NCBI GenBank assembly: GCA_963930655.1 | Contig: OZ005617.1 | Location: 3,102,501 to 3,166,500 of the forward strand | Origin: Myrica gale | Taxonomy: Eukaryota; Streptophyta; Magnoliopsida; Fagales; Myricaceae | Length of the DNA stretch: 64,000 nucleotides | Direction of reading: 5' to 3' | Shown here: positions 10,779 to 20,336 of the stretch, one piece after another | How the letters are laid out: every line of letters begins with the position of its first letter | How positions within the stretch are numbered: the stretch's first letter is position 1 | The notes under the pieces: model-generated | Database searches by the model: none | Seen by the model: only the letters and a program-made list of their open reading frames with translations | What the model was told of the DNA's origin: nothing | Made by a program: the position numbers and the translations under genes

Positions 10779-11342
10779 TCAATACAATTAAGATTACCCT
10801 TTGAAGAGTGAAAGAAGCTGAAAAAAAAAACAGAAACTCTTATATGATGGCAAAAACCAGATTAATTTCTATGCTCAAATATGATCAGGTCGAAAAATAT
10901 TTAATAATATAAAAAAATTAATTAGAGAAGTGCCAGAAATATCTACAGATTAAGTAATAATACATGCCCCTGTCAATCTCCAAAAAGCACTGCCTTTCAA
11001 AACTGCTAAATATATGTCTCAACTAGAGAATGCAATTAATATCATATAAAATCGCATAAAGATCGTAACCAAACAAAGAGGACATTCTTATAGGATTAGA
11101 ATATTATTTATGTTTCATGTTGGGTTTGTCCTCCATTCGTCCTATAACCAGTCTGAAGGGTGGGAACATTGTTATGCGGTCGCGCCTTGTAATTCATTCA
11201 CATCAAATTACCGTGCTTCGTTTTCTTTCGGTAGAAATTAGCTGTCAATAATAGAAGGAAATATTTCATATATAGTCTTCCAAAGTACAGAATGTCAAAA
11301 AGAAGCAGTGCCATAATCCACATATATTACGAAATGCTCATT
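10779..11342. other. Intergenic, downstream of the intact subtilase
   Basis: AT-rich, no coding signal on either strand. It should hold the 3' untranslated region and polyadenylation site of the minus-strand subtilase, but no single site can be assigned. Confidence 0.5.
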
Positions 11343-13655
11343 CTATTCACGTGGATATATAGCAGGTGAGATCACAATGGGGCTCCTGACTATACGATTT
11401 CCATTTTGTTCAACCCAAATAAGTGCACCAAATGAGATTTCTCCATCATTGTTCCCTTTGTGGCTTATAGTGACATTATACGATTGCTTCTCATACTTCT
11501 TTCTGAAGATCAATTCCCCCGGAAAAACTTCAACCGTTGAACCTTCTGGATATGTCACCCTGGCCTTGTAGGTTGCAGCGCCTTCTCCAACATTAGTGAC
11601 AGTTCTTTGAAACTTCTGAAAGATTGGTGTAACGTTGTCATGTCTCGAAACAACAAACGCTGGATAATTGAAATCGGAAGATGGCGTTGAGCAATTACGA
11701 TTTCTTGATCGAGTAAAGCTTGAGATTTCTTCCGTAGTAAAGTTCATCGAGCATAAGAGATTCACATAGTCTTGTGGAGTTGCATCATAAATCAAACCTG
11801 GATCAAGTGCTTCATTTGGTTGAATTTGACCTGCTCCCATTGCCAACGGCGAAGCAGCCAGGTTATTCATGTTATCCTTGATCGGGCTATGAGTATTATC
11901 AAGTGGGTCTGCAGTAGTCATAATAGCCGATCGTATAGCACTTGGACTCCATTCTGGATGTGCACCTTTGAGAAGCGCAGCTACGCCACTAGCATGTGGG
12001 CAAGCCATAGATGTACCAGACAAAATATTGTAACGACTATAAAAGGTTCGCCAACCTTTTTTCATTTTCAATTTTGAAGGCCATGCAGCCAATACTAGTG
12101 TGCCAGGTGCCAATACATCAGGTTTCAAAATACCTGGAAATAACAACGAAGGACCTCTTAACGCATTAGCAGATACGATTGGTGCAGGCTTTATCCCTTC
12201 AACAGTCTGATGGAATGTCATCCTTGCCAAGGGTGAGTCTGTTGATTCTACATACTCCAGTAAAGTCGGTGCATCTATTGAGCTGATTATCATACAAGGG
12301 CAAGGTATCGTATGTTGTGTATTTTCTATTTCAGATGAAATAGATTTATTGGCTATAAATACAGCCCCCCAGACACGGTACCGAGCAATATTTTGTATTT
12401 GACTAGAAAGAGGAAGATATCCATTGCAGATAATAATTCCAGCGGGGATTTCCCATAAGGCCCTGTCACACATAAATCGCCTCTTGTCATACACTAGAGG
12501 CAAGCTTTTGACATTGGATATGTCTCTTATGAAAAGAGTCCATCCAGTAATGCTCAACCCATTTTCTAGAGCCAGAGTTCCGGTATACCAACGATCTGTG
12601 GTGCCTGCTGTGACAGTTAGGACCCATGGGTATCCATTTTGTAATATTTCACTGTCGGTTCCTTTATTTCCAGCTGAAGATGAGACTAAGACTCCATTCG
12701 CCATTGCACCAAATGTAGCTTTTGCTAAAATATCTCTCTGAAGTGGGGCATTTTTTGGACGACTCAGAGACAGAGAAATTATATCAACACCATCAGCAAT
12801 GGCTTGGTCAATAGCAGCTGCAGCATCATAGGCGTATCTTCCTTCGTCCCAAGAGACCTTGTAAACTGCTAATCTAGCTCGTGGTGCAATACCTTTAGCT
12901 ATTCCAGAAGCATAGCCAAAAAAGTTTGCACCTTCTACATAATTTCCAGCAGCAATGGAGGCAGTATACGTTCCATGCCCTCTAGTGTCCCTAGCAGAGT
13001 TCGTGCTAATTTTAATATTAGGTTTGTTAGCAATTAGAGCTTTATTAAAGTACCTGACTCCTATGAGCTTTGCATTACATAAGGAGGAATTGAAGCTTTG
13101 TCCTTCCACGCACATCCCCTTCCACTTTTTTGGAAGCTTTGGAGACATACCATTGTCTTTAAAACTCTCACTCTCTGGCCACACTCCGGAGTCAATGACA
13201 CCAACGATTACGTCTTCCCCATAATTTGATGCAGGCCATAGGCCAGTGGAAGGATTTAGAGACAAAAACTCAGGTGTATGAGTAGTATGGAGAGTGAAAC
13301 TGCTATCTTTGAATGCTGAGATGAACCCTACTGACTTTTTTAAAGATTGAAGTTCTTGTAAAGAGATAAGAGCACAAAACCCACTCAAAGCGTGGTCATA
13401 AGCATATATAAGCGACGGTGAGGAGGATTGATAATTCTCGAAACCTGAATTGTTTAACTTGAGAGAATCAATGGTGGAGGAGTACCAGGTGTGATGATCC
13501 TTGAAGGCTTTAGGCATGAGGGATGTGTCCATGTGGACCATATATGCGGTCCTCCTGATCAATGATGAGGTTGATTCAGCACGTAGGGCTAGCAGCAAGC
13601 CTGATACAAGAAAAAATAAGTACCGATCAAGTGGAACGCCATTAACAAACCCCAT
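11343..13655 (-). CDS. Subtilisin-like serine protease (SBT1 group), intact, single exon
   Basis: A 770-residue secreted protease of family S8A (pyrolysin type), with the usual length for plant subtilases. Start: the open frame extends upstream to a TTG, but the first ATG (13653-13655) gives MGFVNGVPLDRYLFFLVSGL, a good signal peptide with likely cleavage near residue 26. Order of parts: inhibitor I9 prodomain (about 35-125), catalytic domain with Asp in GVIDSGVWP (D155), His in RDTRGHGTYTAS (H227), oxyanion Asn in SAGNKG (N330) and Ser in GTSMACPHASG (S549), a PA insert (about 365-495) and a C-terminal fibronectin-III-like domain (about 650-765). All four key residues are present. Two motifs are slightly unusual: GHGTYTAS instead of the common GHGTHTAS, and SAGNKGT instead of SAGNxGP. 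Like most plant subtilases it lacks introns. It is probably exported to the cell wall; its substrate is unknown. Three dead relatives flank it. Confidence 0.93.
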   Translation of the reverse strand: MGFVNGVPLDRYLFFLVSGLLLALRAESTSSLIRRTAYMVHMDTSLMPKAFKDHHTWYSSTIDSLKLNNSGFENYQSSSPSLIYAYDHALSGFCALISLQELQSLKKSVGFISAFKDSSFTLHTTHTPEFLSLNPSTGLWPASNYGEDVIVGVIDSGVWPESESFKDNGMSPKLPKKWKGMCVEGQSFNSSLCNAKLIGVRYFNKALIANKPNIKISTNSARDTRGHGTYTASIAAGNYVEGANFFGYASGIAKGIAPRARLAVYKVSWDEGRYAYDAAAAIDQAIADGVDIISLSLSRPKNAPLQRDILAKATFGAMANGVLVSSSAGNKGTDSEILQNGYPWVLTVTAGTTDRWYTGTLALENGLSITGWTLFIRDISNVKSLPLVYDKRRFMCDRALWEIPAGIIICNGYLPLSSQIQNIARYRVWGAVFIANKSISSEIENTQHTIPCPCMIISSIDAPTLLEYVESTDSPLARMTFHQTVEGIKPAPIVSANALRGPSLLFPGILKPDVLAPGTLVLAAWPSKLKMKKGWRTFYSRYNILSGTSMACPHASGVAALLKGAHPEWSPSAIRSAIMTTADPLDNTHSPIKDNMNNLAASPLAMGAGQIQPNEALDPGLIYDATPQDYVNLLCSMNFTTEEISSFTRSRNRNCSTPSSDFNYPAFVVSRHDNVTPIFQKFQRTVTNVGEGAATYKARVTYPEGSTVEVFPGELIFRKKYEKQSYNVTISHKGNNDGEISFGALIWVEQNGNRIVRSPIVISPAIYPRE

Positions 13656-13734
13656 TAATGCTCCTTCAACGACCAAAAATTTAGCTTCCAAGTGAATAAA
13701 GCATGCATGTGATCTACTTGTGTAGGAAATTGTA

Positions 13735-13747
13735 CTATATATATAGG
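13735..13747 (-). promoter_or_regulatory. Probable TATA box of the subtilase
   Basis: On the minus strand CCTATATATATAG lies about 80 bp upstream of the ATG at 13655, a plausible distance for a TATA box with a short leader. No other core element was assigned. Confidence 0.5.
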
Positions 13748-13755
13748 TGGGAACA

Positions 13756-14711
13756 AACAGGAAAATGGAAGAGCGGCCGTACTGTTTGTTAATTAACGTC
13801 AGACTTATAAAGTATTCTACATTTGTTCTATATTAATTAATTTTCAAGGATTTCGCCAAAAATAATACTTATCAAGAGGTCCAATTTAAAATCACCATGT
13901 TAACATATATAAGAGAACAATATATTCTATGTGCTCTCCAGTCTCACTCGAAAGGATGTCTAATTTAACATTGTTTTAATTTTGGCGCCTAAGCCTGGCC
14001 AGTGCCCATTTCTTTGATGCTAGAGCCAGTTTTCCTAAGGCCATTTCTTTCTTGTAAGGCAAGCTGCAGTCTCAACGTTATATATATAGCTTATGTTGTT
14101 CTTGTCAGATAGCTAGTAAACAATTAATCTTAAAGGGTACACTCAAGTTGATTGGATTAAGGTTCTGTCCTGGACCAGACACTGGCCAAGGAATCCGATC
14201 ATGTATAATATCCTATATAAGCTCTACTTATTTCTTTAATAGCTAAAGTTTGATGTCTTTAGCAGACTTCTAAGCACTGCTTTTGTAATCTATAACGCAT
14301 TGTCTATCTCCGTTGTTGTGGGTCGAAGCGTTGCGGGCCAGTCTAATCTCATTACTTTGGGTCTCTTTCAATTGCATATAAACCTTTCATCTCCTTAATT
14401 TTCGATCAGAAGTGTGGATTAAACAGTACTACTACTGTCCACTGTCATCGATGCAGATCAGACAGTTTTGTTGCTACGGCCGTATGGTCCATGCATCCAA
14501 CTTTGCAGTTTGCCCAAGTACACAATAAGGAGTTAAAGGGCAACAAGCCAAATTGTCCAATCACATGAACCGAAATAGAGAAAATTAATTACAGCTTTGT
14601 GTGCATGGCGCCCTCCAAATTATGTTATAAATATCATTTTAGAAGTCTATATATAAAGCTTTAAGCAGGAGTTGCGACAGGTATTACGTACTCGCTACTA
14701 TACCACAATAT
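13756..14711. other. Gene-free stretch between subtilase copies
   Basis: No coding signal. The part near the intact gene is presumably its promoter; the rest is AT-rich unique-looking sequence up to the MITE at 14721. Confidence 0.45.
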
Positions 14712-14720
14712 TAATGTATT

Positions 14721-15124
14721 GGAAAAAATACACTTTCCACTATCATAAACTATCTGTTTGTGACACATTGCACCATAAACTATCAATTTTGACACATTTC
14801 ACCCTCCAATAACCAGTGCTAGACATTTTCCACCCTAAACTACCCACTTTTACACATTGCACCCTTTACCTATCAATGTTATCTTCAATGAATAATACAT
14901 TCTTACAACAATAACATCCCCAAAATTTAATGAATTTACAATAATATTTTCAATATATTTAAAGTGGGTCAAGAGTATTATCGTCATTTTAGTCTAAAAT
15001 TTTGATAAAGGGTGCAAAGTATCTAAAAATTGATAGTTAGAAGGTGCAATGTCTCAGATATAGTAGTTTAAAGTGTAAAGTGTAAAACTTACAGTAGTTC
15101 GTGGGTGAAAAATGTATTTTCCCC
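14721..15124. mobile_element. Mutator-type MITE, GGAAAAAATACAC family, copy 1 (404 bp)
   Basis: Perfect 9-bp TSD TAATGTATT at 14712-14720 and 15125-15133. Ends GGAAAAAATACACTTTCCAC and GTGAAAAATGTATTTTCCCC are inverted repeats. Sub-terminal blocks such as GACACATTGCACC and ATAGTTTA occur on both sides in opposite orientation. A second copy with its own 9-bp TSD is at 48061-48398. Non-coding. Confidence 0.88.
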
Positions 15125-17124
15125 TAATGTATTTCATCCATTTGAAACTACAGTACGTGAATGCTTCAGGCCTTCTCTTTTTCAGCATTCATTAGAAATT
15201 CCACCACATGGAAACGTGTACATACCCACTAGTCCGTGCTAACTATGGGGATACCTGGTGAGATGACAATGGGGCTCCTCATCCTACGATTTCCAGTCCG
15301 TTCAACCCAAATAAGTTCACCAAATGGGACTTCATCTCCCTCGTTGTTTCCTTCGTATGTTATTGTCACGTTATATGACTGCTTCTCATACTTCTTCCTA
15401 AAGATCAACGTCATTGGTGAAACTTCAACCCTTGAACCTTCTGGAGATTTCACCATGGCCTCGAAGGTCGCAGCGCCTTTTGCAACATTAGTGACAATTC
15501 TTCGAAAGTTTTGAACAACTGATGTTCTTCTATTATCACCTTTTGAAACAACAAACGCTGGATAATTGAAATCGGAATTTCGCTTTGAGCACCTATGTTT
15601 TTTCGAATCAATAATGCTCGAGACTTGCTCCTCCGTAAGGTTCATAGAGCATAAGAAATAGATATAGTCGTCTGGGCTCTCATCATAAATCAAACCTGGA
15701 TCAAGTGCTTGATTTGGTTGAATTTGACCTGCACCCATAGCTAAGGGCGAAGCAACCAAATTGTTGATGTTATCCTTGATTGGGCTATGAGTATTACCAT
15801 ATGGGTCTGCAGTGGTCATAATTGCAGACTTTATAGCACTTGGACTCCATTCCGGGTGTACTCCTTTGAGAAGTGCAGCTACACCAGAAGCATGAGGGCA
15901 AGCTGCAGATGTCCCAGACAAAATATTGAAACGATTATAAAAAAAAATTCTCACCTTTAAGTATCTTAGTGTGTGACAGTGAGGGCCATGCAGACAACAC
16001 TTGAAAGCCAGGTGCCATTACTACATCAGGTTTCAAAATACCAGGAAACAACGAAGGACCTCTTAATGCATTAGCATATAGAATTGGTGCGGGTTTTATG
16101 CCTTCCAAGGGTTTGGTAGAATGTCATGCTAGCCAATGGAAGAAGAGTGGATTCTAAGTATTCAAGTAAAACCACTGCAGCGTTTGAGTCGATTATCATA
16201 CAAGGACAGGGAGTATCTCGTGCATCTTCTATTTCAGCTTGTAGAGATCTATTGGCAATAAATATAGCTCCTTGTACTGGTGACTTGGCAACATTCTTCA
16301 TTTGATCAGAAAGAGGAATTTATCCATGACAAATAATCATGCCATGATCAGAGACGTTGGATAAGGCCTCGTCCCACATCAATGGCCTTTTGTCGTACAG
16401 CAATGGCAAGCTACCATTGAATACATTGCCAACAAAAAGAGTCCATCCCTCAATGGTCAACCCATTTTCTAAAGTCAAAGATCCAGCAAACCAACGATCA
16501 GTTGCGCCTGCGGTGACAGTTAAGACCCATGGGTATCCATTCTGCACTATTTCCTTGCCTAGACGGCCTTTATTTCCAGCTGAAGTTGAAACAAGCACTC
16601 CCTTCTCCATCGCCGCAAATGTAGCTTTTGCAAAAGCATCCCGTGTGGTGGAACTGTTTTTTTAGGACTCAAAGACAGAAATTATATCAACACCATCAGA
16701 AATGGCTTGGTAAATACGTGGGCATGTTTGAGACCCCAAATATTTGGGGTCTCAACAAATCGGACAAACCAAACAAACTCCAAAATTTCTAACTTTTACA
16801 CCTACACACTTCACCTTTCACAAACCCCAATAAATCTCAATAAAGTAAAGATTCCCAAAATTTCGGGAATATTCCCCAAAATTTTGGCAAACAAACATCT
16901 CTAGTTATTGTGCAAAGCAAATTGGTACGGAGCAGTATGAAGCACCGGCTGAGATAGAAAGAAAATTATCCGGCGGTTGAGAATGACGCCACGTCATTTA
17001 ATGAGAAGACTCATCTCAGCCGACCCGTTTTGAAGCTCCAGACCCAGACCCGTTCTTCTTCATTTGAATCATTTCGACCGTGGAGCCAAAACCTGCAGAA
17101 CCGTTCTTCTCCTTCGTGCAGTGC

Positions 17125-17345
17125 GTTGACCCATAGAGGCTCGTTGATTCGCAGAAGTCTAGTTACTTCATCCATGGCATTGACAGCAGTCTCCAACATG
17201 AGTGCCTTCTCCATATTTGAAATTTCTTTTAATTGGTATGAAAATGCAGTATTGCTAGAAATTGCTGGATTGGAACTAAAGTCTATATCAACAACAGAAC
17301 TCCCAGTCTTTGGTTCAGGGGAGTTCCAGGAGATATATCCAATGA
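17125..17345 (-). pseudogene. Captured HD-ZIP IV fragment A (START-domain entry region)
   Basis: The minus strand reads EKALMLETAVNAMDEVTRLL followed by RINEPLWVN, the hallmark text just upstream of and entering the START domain of class IV homeodomain-leucine zipper proteins (PDF2/ANL2/HDG type). The N-terminal side (about 17215-17345) is open and Ser-rich, as in that linker. Fragment A ends exactly at the TIR, where the frame continues as NALHEGEERF, a TIR-encoded tail that is also found on the other arm. No homeodomain and no zipper. Confidence 0.8.
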
Positions 17346-17631
17346 AGATCTAGGTACAAAAGTCAGTGTCTGAATTTGTGATATCGGTTTGCCAATGTAC
17401 TTGGTTCAGGGGGAGTTCCAGGAGATATATCCAATGCAAAACATTCCCCACTGAAAATCAGTAAAATGAATCGTCCACATTCCAAAAAGCAATCAAATTG
17501 ATTGAAAAGGCTCAATCGGGCACTGAGGGGTATAAAGAGAAAATGTTTCCTTTTTTCTCTTATCCACCTTCAATTAACTGCGATGGTTCTGTTAATGCTT
17601 TGCTCCAATGTCCAGAGTTTAGTTTGCCTGA

Positions 17632-17849
17632 AGGCTGAAGGTAGAAGAATTATGAAGCTTTCCCATAGGATGGTCAATTATGCTTTTGGATTTTTGTGGA
17701 ACCTTGAGCATGTCAGCGGGGTTCGAATCACCGTTCGTCATAGCACATAACCAAGTCAGCCCAGTGGGATGATAGTCAATGCCGTTACATCTCTTTGGCT
17801 TCCCTTACCACTTGAGAACGTCTTCGACTTCTTCAGAGATGAGAAACGC
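17632..17849 (+). pseudogene. Captured HD-ZIP IV fragment B (post-START region)
   Basis: The plus strand reads GRRIMKLSHRMVNYAFGF, GVRITVRHST, a stop, then GMIVNAVTSLWLPLPLENVF and DFFRDEKR. This is the region between START and the C-terminal domain of HD-ZIP IV proteins, in which SLWLPLP and FDFLRDE are characteristic. One in-frame stop (about 17748) breaks it. Fragment B runs rightward while fragment A runs leftward, so they are divergent and cannot be one transcript unit in the original order. A small duplication containing GAGTTCCAGGAGATATATCC lies between them (17324 and 17412 regions). Confidence 0.8.
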
Positions 17850-18655
17850 ACTACACGAGGGGGAAGAACGGTTTCACAGGTTTTGGTTTCACGATCGAAA
17901 TGAAGAAGAACGGGTCTGGCTCTGGTGCTTCAAAACGGGTCGGCTGAAATGGGTCTTCTCATTAAATGACGTGGCATCATTCTCAGCCCCCTGATCATTT
18001 TCTTTCCATCTCAGCCAGTTCTTCATAATGCTTCATACCTTTATGCTTTGCACAATAACCGAACCCTGGTAAATACCAGCTACAGCATCAGAGATATATT
18101 TTCCTTCGTCCCTAGAAACCTTGTAAACGGCTAACCAAGCTCGCGGTGCAACACCTTTTGTTGTTCCAGAACCATAGACAAAAAAACTTGCATCGTTGAC
18201 ATAATTTTAGCAACAATGGCAGAAGTGTAAGTTCCATCCTCTAGTGTCCCTAGCAGAGTTCATCCTAATTGTAATGTTAGGTTTATTAGCAATCGGGCCC
18301 TTATTGAAGTACCTGGCTCCTATGAGCTTTGCATTGCACAAGGAGGATATGAAACTTTGTCCTTCCTCACACCTTCCTTTCCACTTCTGTGGAAGTTCCG
18401 TAGGCATACCACTGTCTTTGAAGCTCTTAATCTCTGGCCACACTCCGGAGTCAATGACACCAACGATGACGTCATTGTCGTAGTCTGAAGTAGGCCATAG
18501 GCCAATGGAAGGATTCAAGGACAGAAACTCAGGTGTATGAGTGGTATGAACGGTGAAACTTCTATCTTCAAAAGCTAAGACAAACCCTAATGAGTTTTTT
18601 AAAGCCCCCAGTTCATGTAGAGAGACAAGCGCACAAAAACCACTAGAATCATTAC

Positions 18656-18883
18656 GAGAACGTATTCGGTGCGAAGCTGAATTCGTGCGAAGGGGGTAAG
18701 GGACGACTGGAATGAAAAGTTCCAGCCATCAATGGTCGGGATCGCACCGAACAACACTGTTCGGGTAGGTGTGGGTCCCGCTCGGGACTCACACCACTCC
18801 CTTGGTCGGTGCGATCCCGACCGTTGGACGGCTGGAACGAAACCCCCTTCGCACGGATTCAGCTTCGCACCGAATCCGTTTCC
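18656..18883. mobile_element. Mutator-type MITE (228 bp) in a subtilase exon
   Basis: Perfect 10-bp TSD GAATCATTAC at 18646-18655 and 18884-18893. TIRs of about 41 bp match at all but four positions, containing ATTCGGTGCGAAGCTGAAT. The centre holds GGTGTGGGTCCCG and GGTCGGTGCGATCCCGACCG, resembling the centre of the 549-879 element, so the two may be distant relatives. Non-coding. Confidence 0.92.
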
Positions 18884-18982
18884 GAATCATTACTGTAGGC
18901 ATATGTAAGTGATGGTGAAGACTGATCATATTTGATTGAAGAAGGAGGATTTGTGAACTTAAGAGAATCAATGACGGAGGAG

Positions 18983-19042
18983 GAGTTCGGATTCCATCCG
19001 AACTCATCCAGTCGGACGGTCGGAGGGAGGGAATCCGACTCC
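18983..19042. mobile_element. 60-bp Mutator-like mini-element in the subtilase pseudogene
   Basis: A 60-bp segment absent from the intact subtilase is bounded by the perfect 10-bp direct repeat GACGGAGGAG (18973-18982 and 19043-19052). Its ends GAGTTCGGATTCC and GGAATCCGACTCC are inverted repeats of 13 bp with three mismatches. TSD length and TIR structure match the larger Mutator-type elements next to it. Confidence 0.75.
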
Positions 19043-19185
19043 GACGGAGGAGTACCAGGAGTGATGATGAGTGAACGCTTTAGGCATGAGGGACTTGTCC
19101 ATATGGACAATATACGTGGTCCTCATCAATGAGGGACTCGATTTGCAGACTACCATTAACTCTTGTGCCGAAGAGGAGCTCCATT

Positions 19186-19640
19186 AACTAACTTCATTGT
19201 TACTCTTATTGACCAAAAAGTTAACTGCTTGCGATTGAATAAATAGTACTGCAGTGAACTATTTATGTATGAATTAATCATGAACATATGTAAAGTAGGC
19301 AGGATGAATCTGGAAAATGGAAGGCCGGCCTGCTCCTCTGGTTAAATGCATACACCACAGTCTCACATATGTATCCACGGACAATGAATAAGGAGCAGTA
19401 CTGTATACTTATGTGACCTCTGAGATGGTGAGCAAACTACCATTAACTTGTTGCTCATCTTAAGTACTATCTCTTATATATGCATGAAGAAAATAAAGTC
19501 AAACATCGATGAGACAGAATTCGTGTTGGTCATGATCAGAGGCTTATATATATATATATATATAGGCGGGACGAAGCTACCCCACTTGTCCCCCAAAAAT
19601 CATTAAATAAAAACAGGGAAACATAGGTCTCATGCCCTTT
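19186..19640. other. Gene-free stretch upstream of the subtilase pseudogene
   Basis: Decayed promoter region of the dead subtilase, including an AT microsatellite (19548-19564). No coding signal. Confidence 0.45.
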
Positions 19641-19736
19641 ATAGTATCCCTGACAGATCGTTCTTGCCAATTGTAATATTATTAGGCTTATTAAAGAGCT
19701 TTATTAAAGTACCTAGCTGCTCCTCTAAATGAGCTT

Positions 19737-19980
19737 TTTTTTTGGTTAACTATCAGTATATTCCCAAAACGGCAAAAGCCAAAGAAAAAATACAAAGGTA
19801 ATAAGGACAACCCAAAGAACACACCCTTCAGGGTACATGCACTCCACAGAAAATCTACACCCAATCAACCAAGCAATCTACACCACAACAGACTGCAAAA
19901 ACAACAACATAAAGAAAGCCAACCCACTACAAGAGAGCACCCAACATCATATAGAGCACCCAACGTCAAGGAGAGAGACA
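19737..19980 (-). mobile_element. Severely 5'-truncated LINE (3' end only, 244 bp)
   Basis: Flanked by a 17-bp direct repeat with one mismatch, CTCCTCTAAATGAGCTT (19720-19736) and CTCCTCTATATGAGCTT (19981-19997). It starts with a poly-T run, so a poly-A-tailed retroposon lies on the minus strand. Its sequence is non-coding and resembles LINE 3' untranslated DNA. Confidence 0.75.
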
Positions 19981-20142
19981 CTCCTCTATATGAGCTTTGC
20001 GTTACATAAAGAGGCATTGAAATTTTGTCCTACTCGAACCTACACTTCAACCTTTTTTTTCTACGCAACGGATACAATATATTAAATTTTTTTTCCTAAG
20101 CAACAAATACAATATATTAAACTTCAAGAAAGATAACACCAA

Positions 20143-20336
20143 CCCCAAGAGTTTGGTGTGGTGGTAAGGCTTCGGCTTGGGTTCTAATATGTCCCAAGTT
20201 CGAGCCCCAACACCCCCATTATCACTCTTGACTTACCCGCTCCCTGGGTTGTGGGGTCAGTCCAAGGGGCCGAGGTTTGTACTTCAGGGTTGGGCCAAAA
20301 GAGTCCAGCTTTGGAGAATTTTCTCGTCATCAAAAA
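20143..20336 (+). mobile_element. tRNA-derived SINE (194 bp)
   Basis: Head with a pol III A-box-like GTGTGGTGGTAAGG (20156-20169) and a B-box GTTCGAGCCCC (20199-20209), a tRNA-like spacing, then an unrelated body and a poly-A tail. A 17-bp direct repeat AAGAAAGATAACACCAA / AAGAAAGATACCACCAA (20126-20142, 20337-20353; one mismatch) marks target-primed insertion. Confidence 0.82.

Larger units (their letters stand above)
16718..18066. mobile_element. Pack-MULE (1349 bp) carrying HD-ZIP IV gene fragments
   Basis: Perfect 10-bp TSD TGGTAAATAC at 16708-16717 and 18067-18076, splitting the subtilase homology exactly. TIRs of about 215 bp: left about 16904-17124, right about 17850-18060, matching over blocks such as TTATTGTGCAAAGC, GCCACGTCATTTAATGAGAA and GCCGACCCGTTTTGAAGC. 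The outermost left 186 bp (16718-16903) has no partner in the right TIR; it has its own weak inverted ends (GCATGTTTG / CAAACAAACATC) and is probably a later MITE. Between the TIRs are two pieces of an HD-ZIP IV gene in opposite orientation. No MURA transposase. A MULE with long TIRs and captured host exons is a Pack-MULE. Confidence 0.88.
15229..19180 (-). pseudogene. Subtilase pseudogene, nearly full length, with three Mutator-type insertions
   Basis: Minus-strand homology to the intact subtilase runs from the end of the signal region (VHMDKSLMPKAF-like, about 19070-19110) to the C-terminus. Retained: DVIVGVIDSGVWPE (about 18430-18480), SAGNKG (about 16570), GTSAACPHASGVAALLKG (15870-15925; Ser kept, Met to Ala beside it) and the Fn3 tail. 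Broken: a two-base deletion destroys the catalytic His motif just after NSARDTRG near 18235; frameshifts occur near 15950, 16130, 16315 and 16665. Insertions with direct repeats of 10 bp lie at 16718-18066, 18656-18883 and 18983-19042. Removing the 228-bp element restores SNDS|SGFCALVSL-like continuity, so these insertions hit coding sequence. Not functional. Confidence 0.92.

Noticed and set aside
13656..13691. Extra 12 codons on the subtilase
   Set aside because: Begin at TTG; the ATG at 13655 gives a proper signal peptide.
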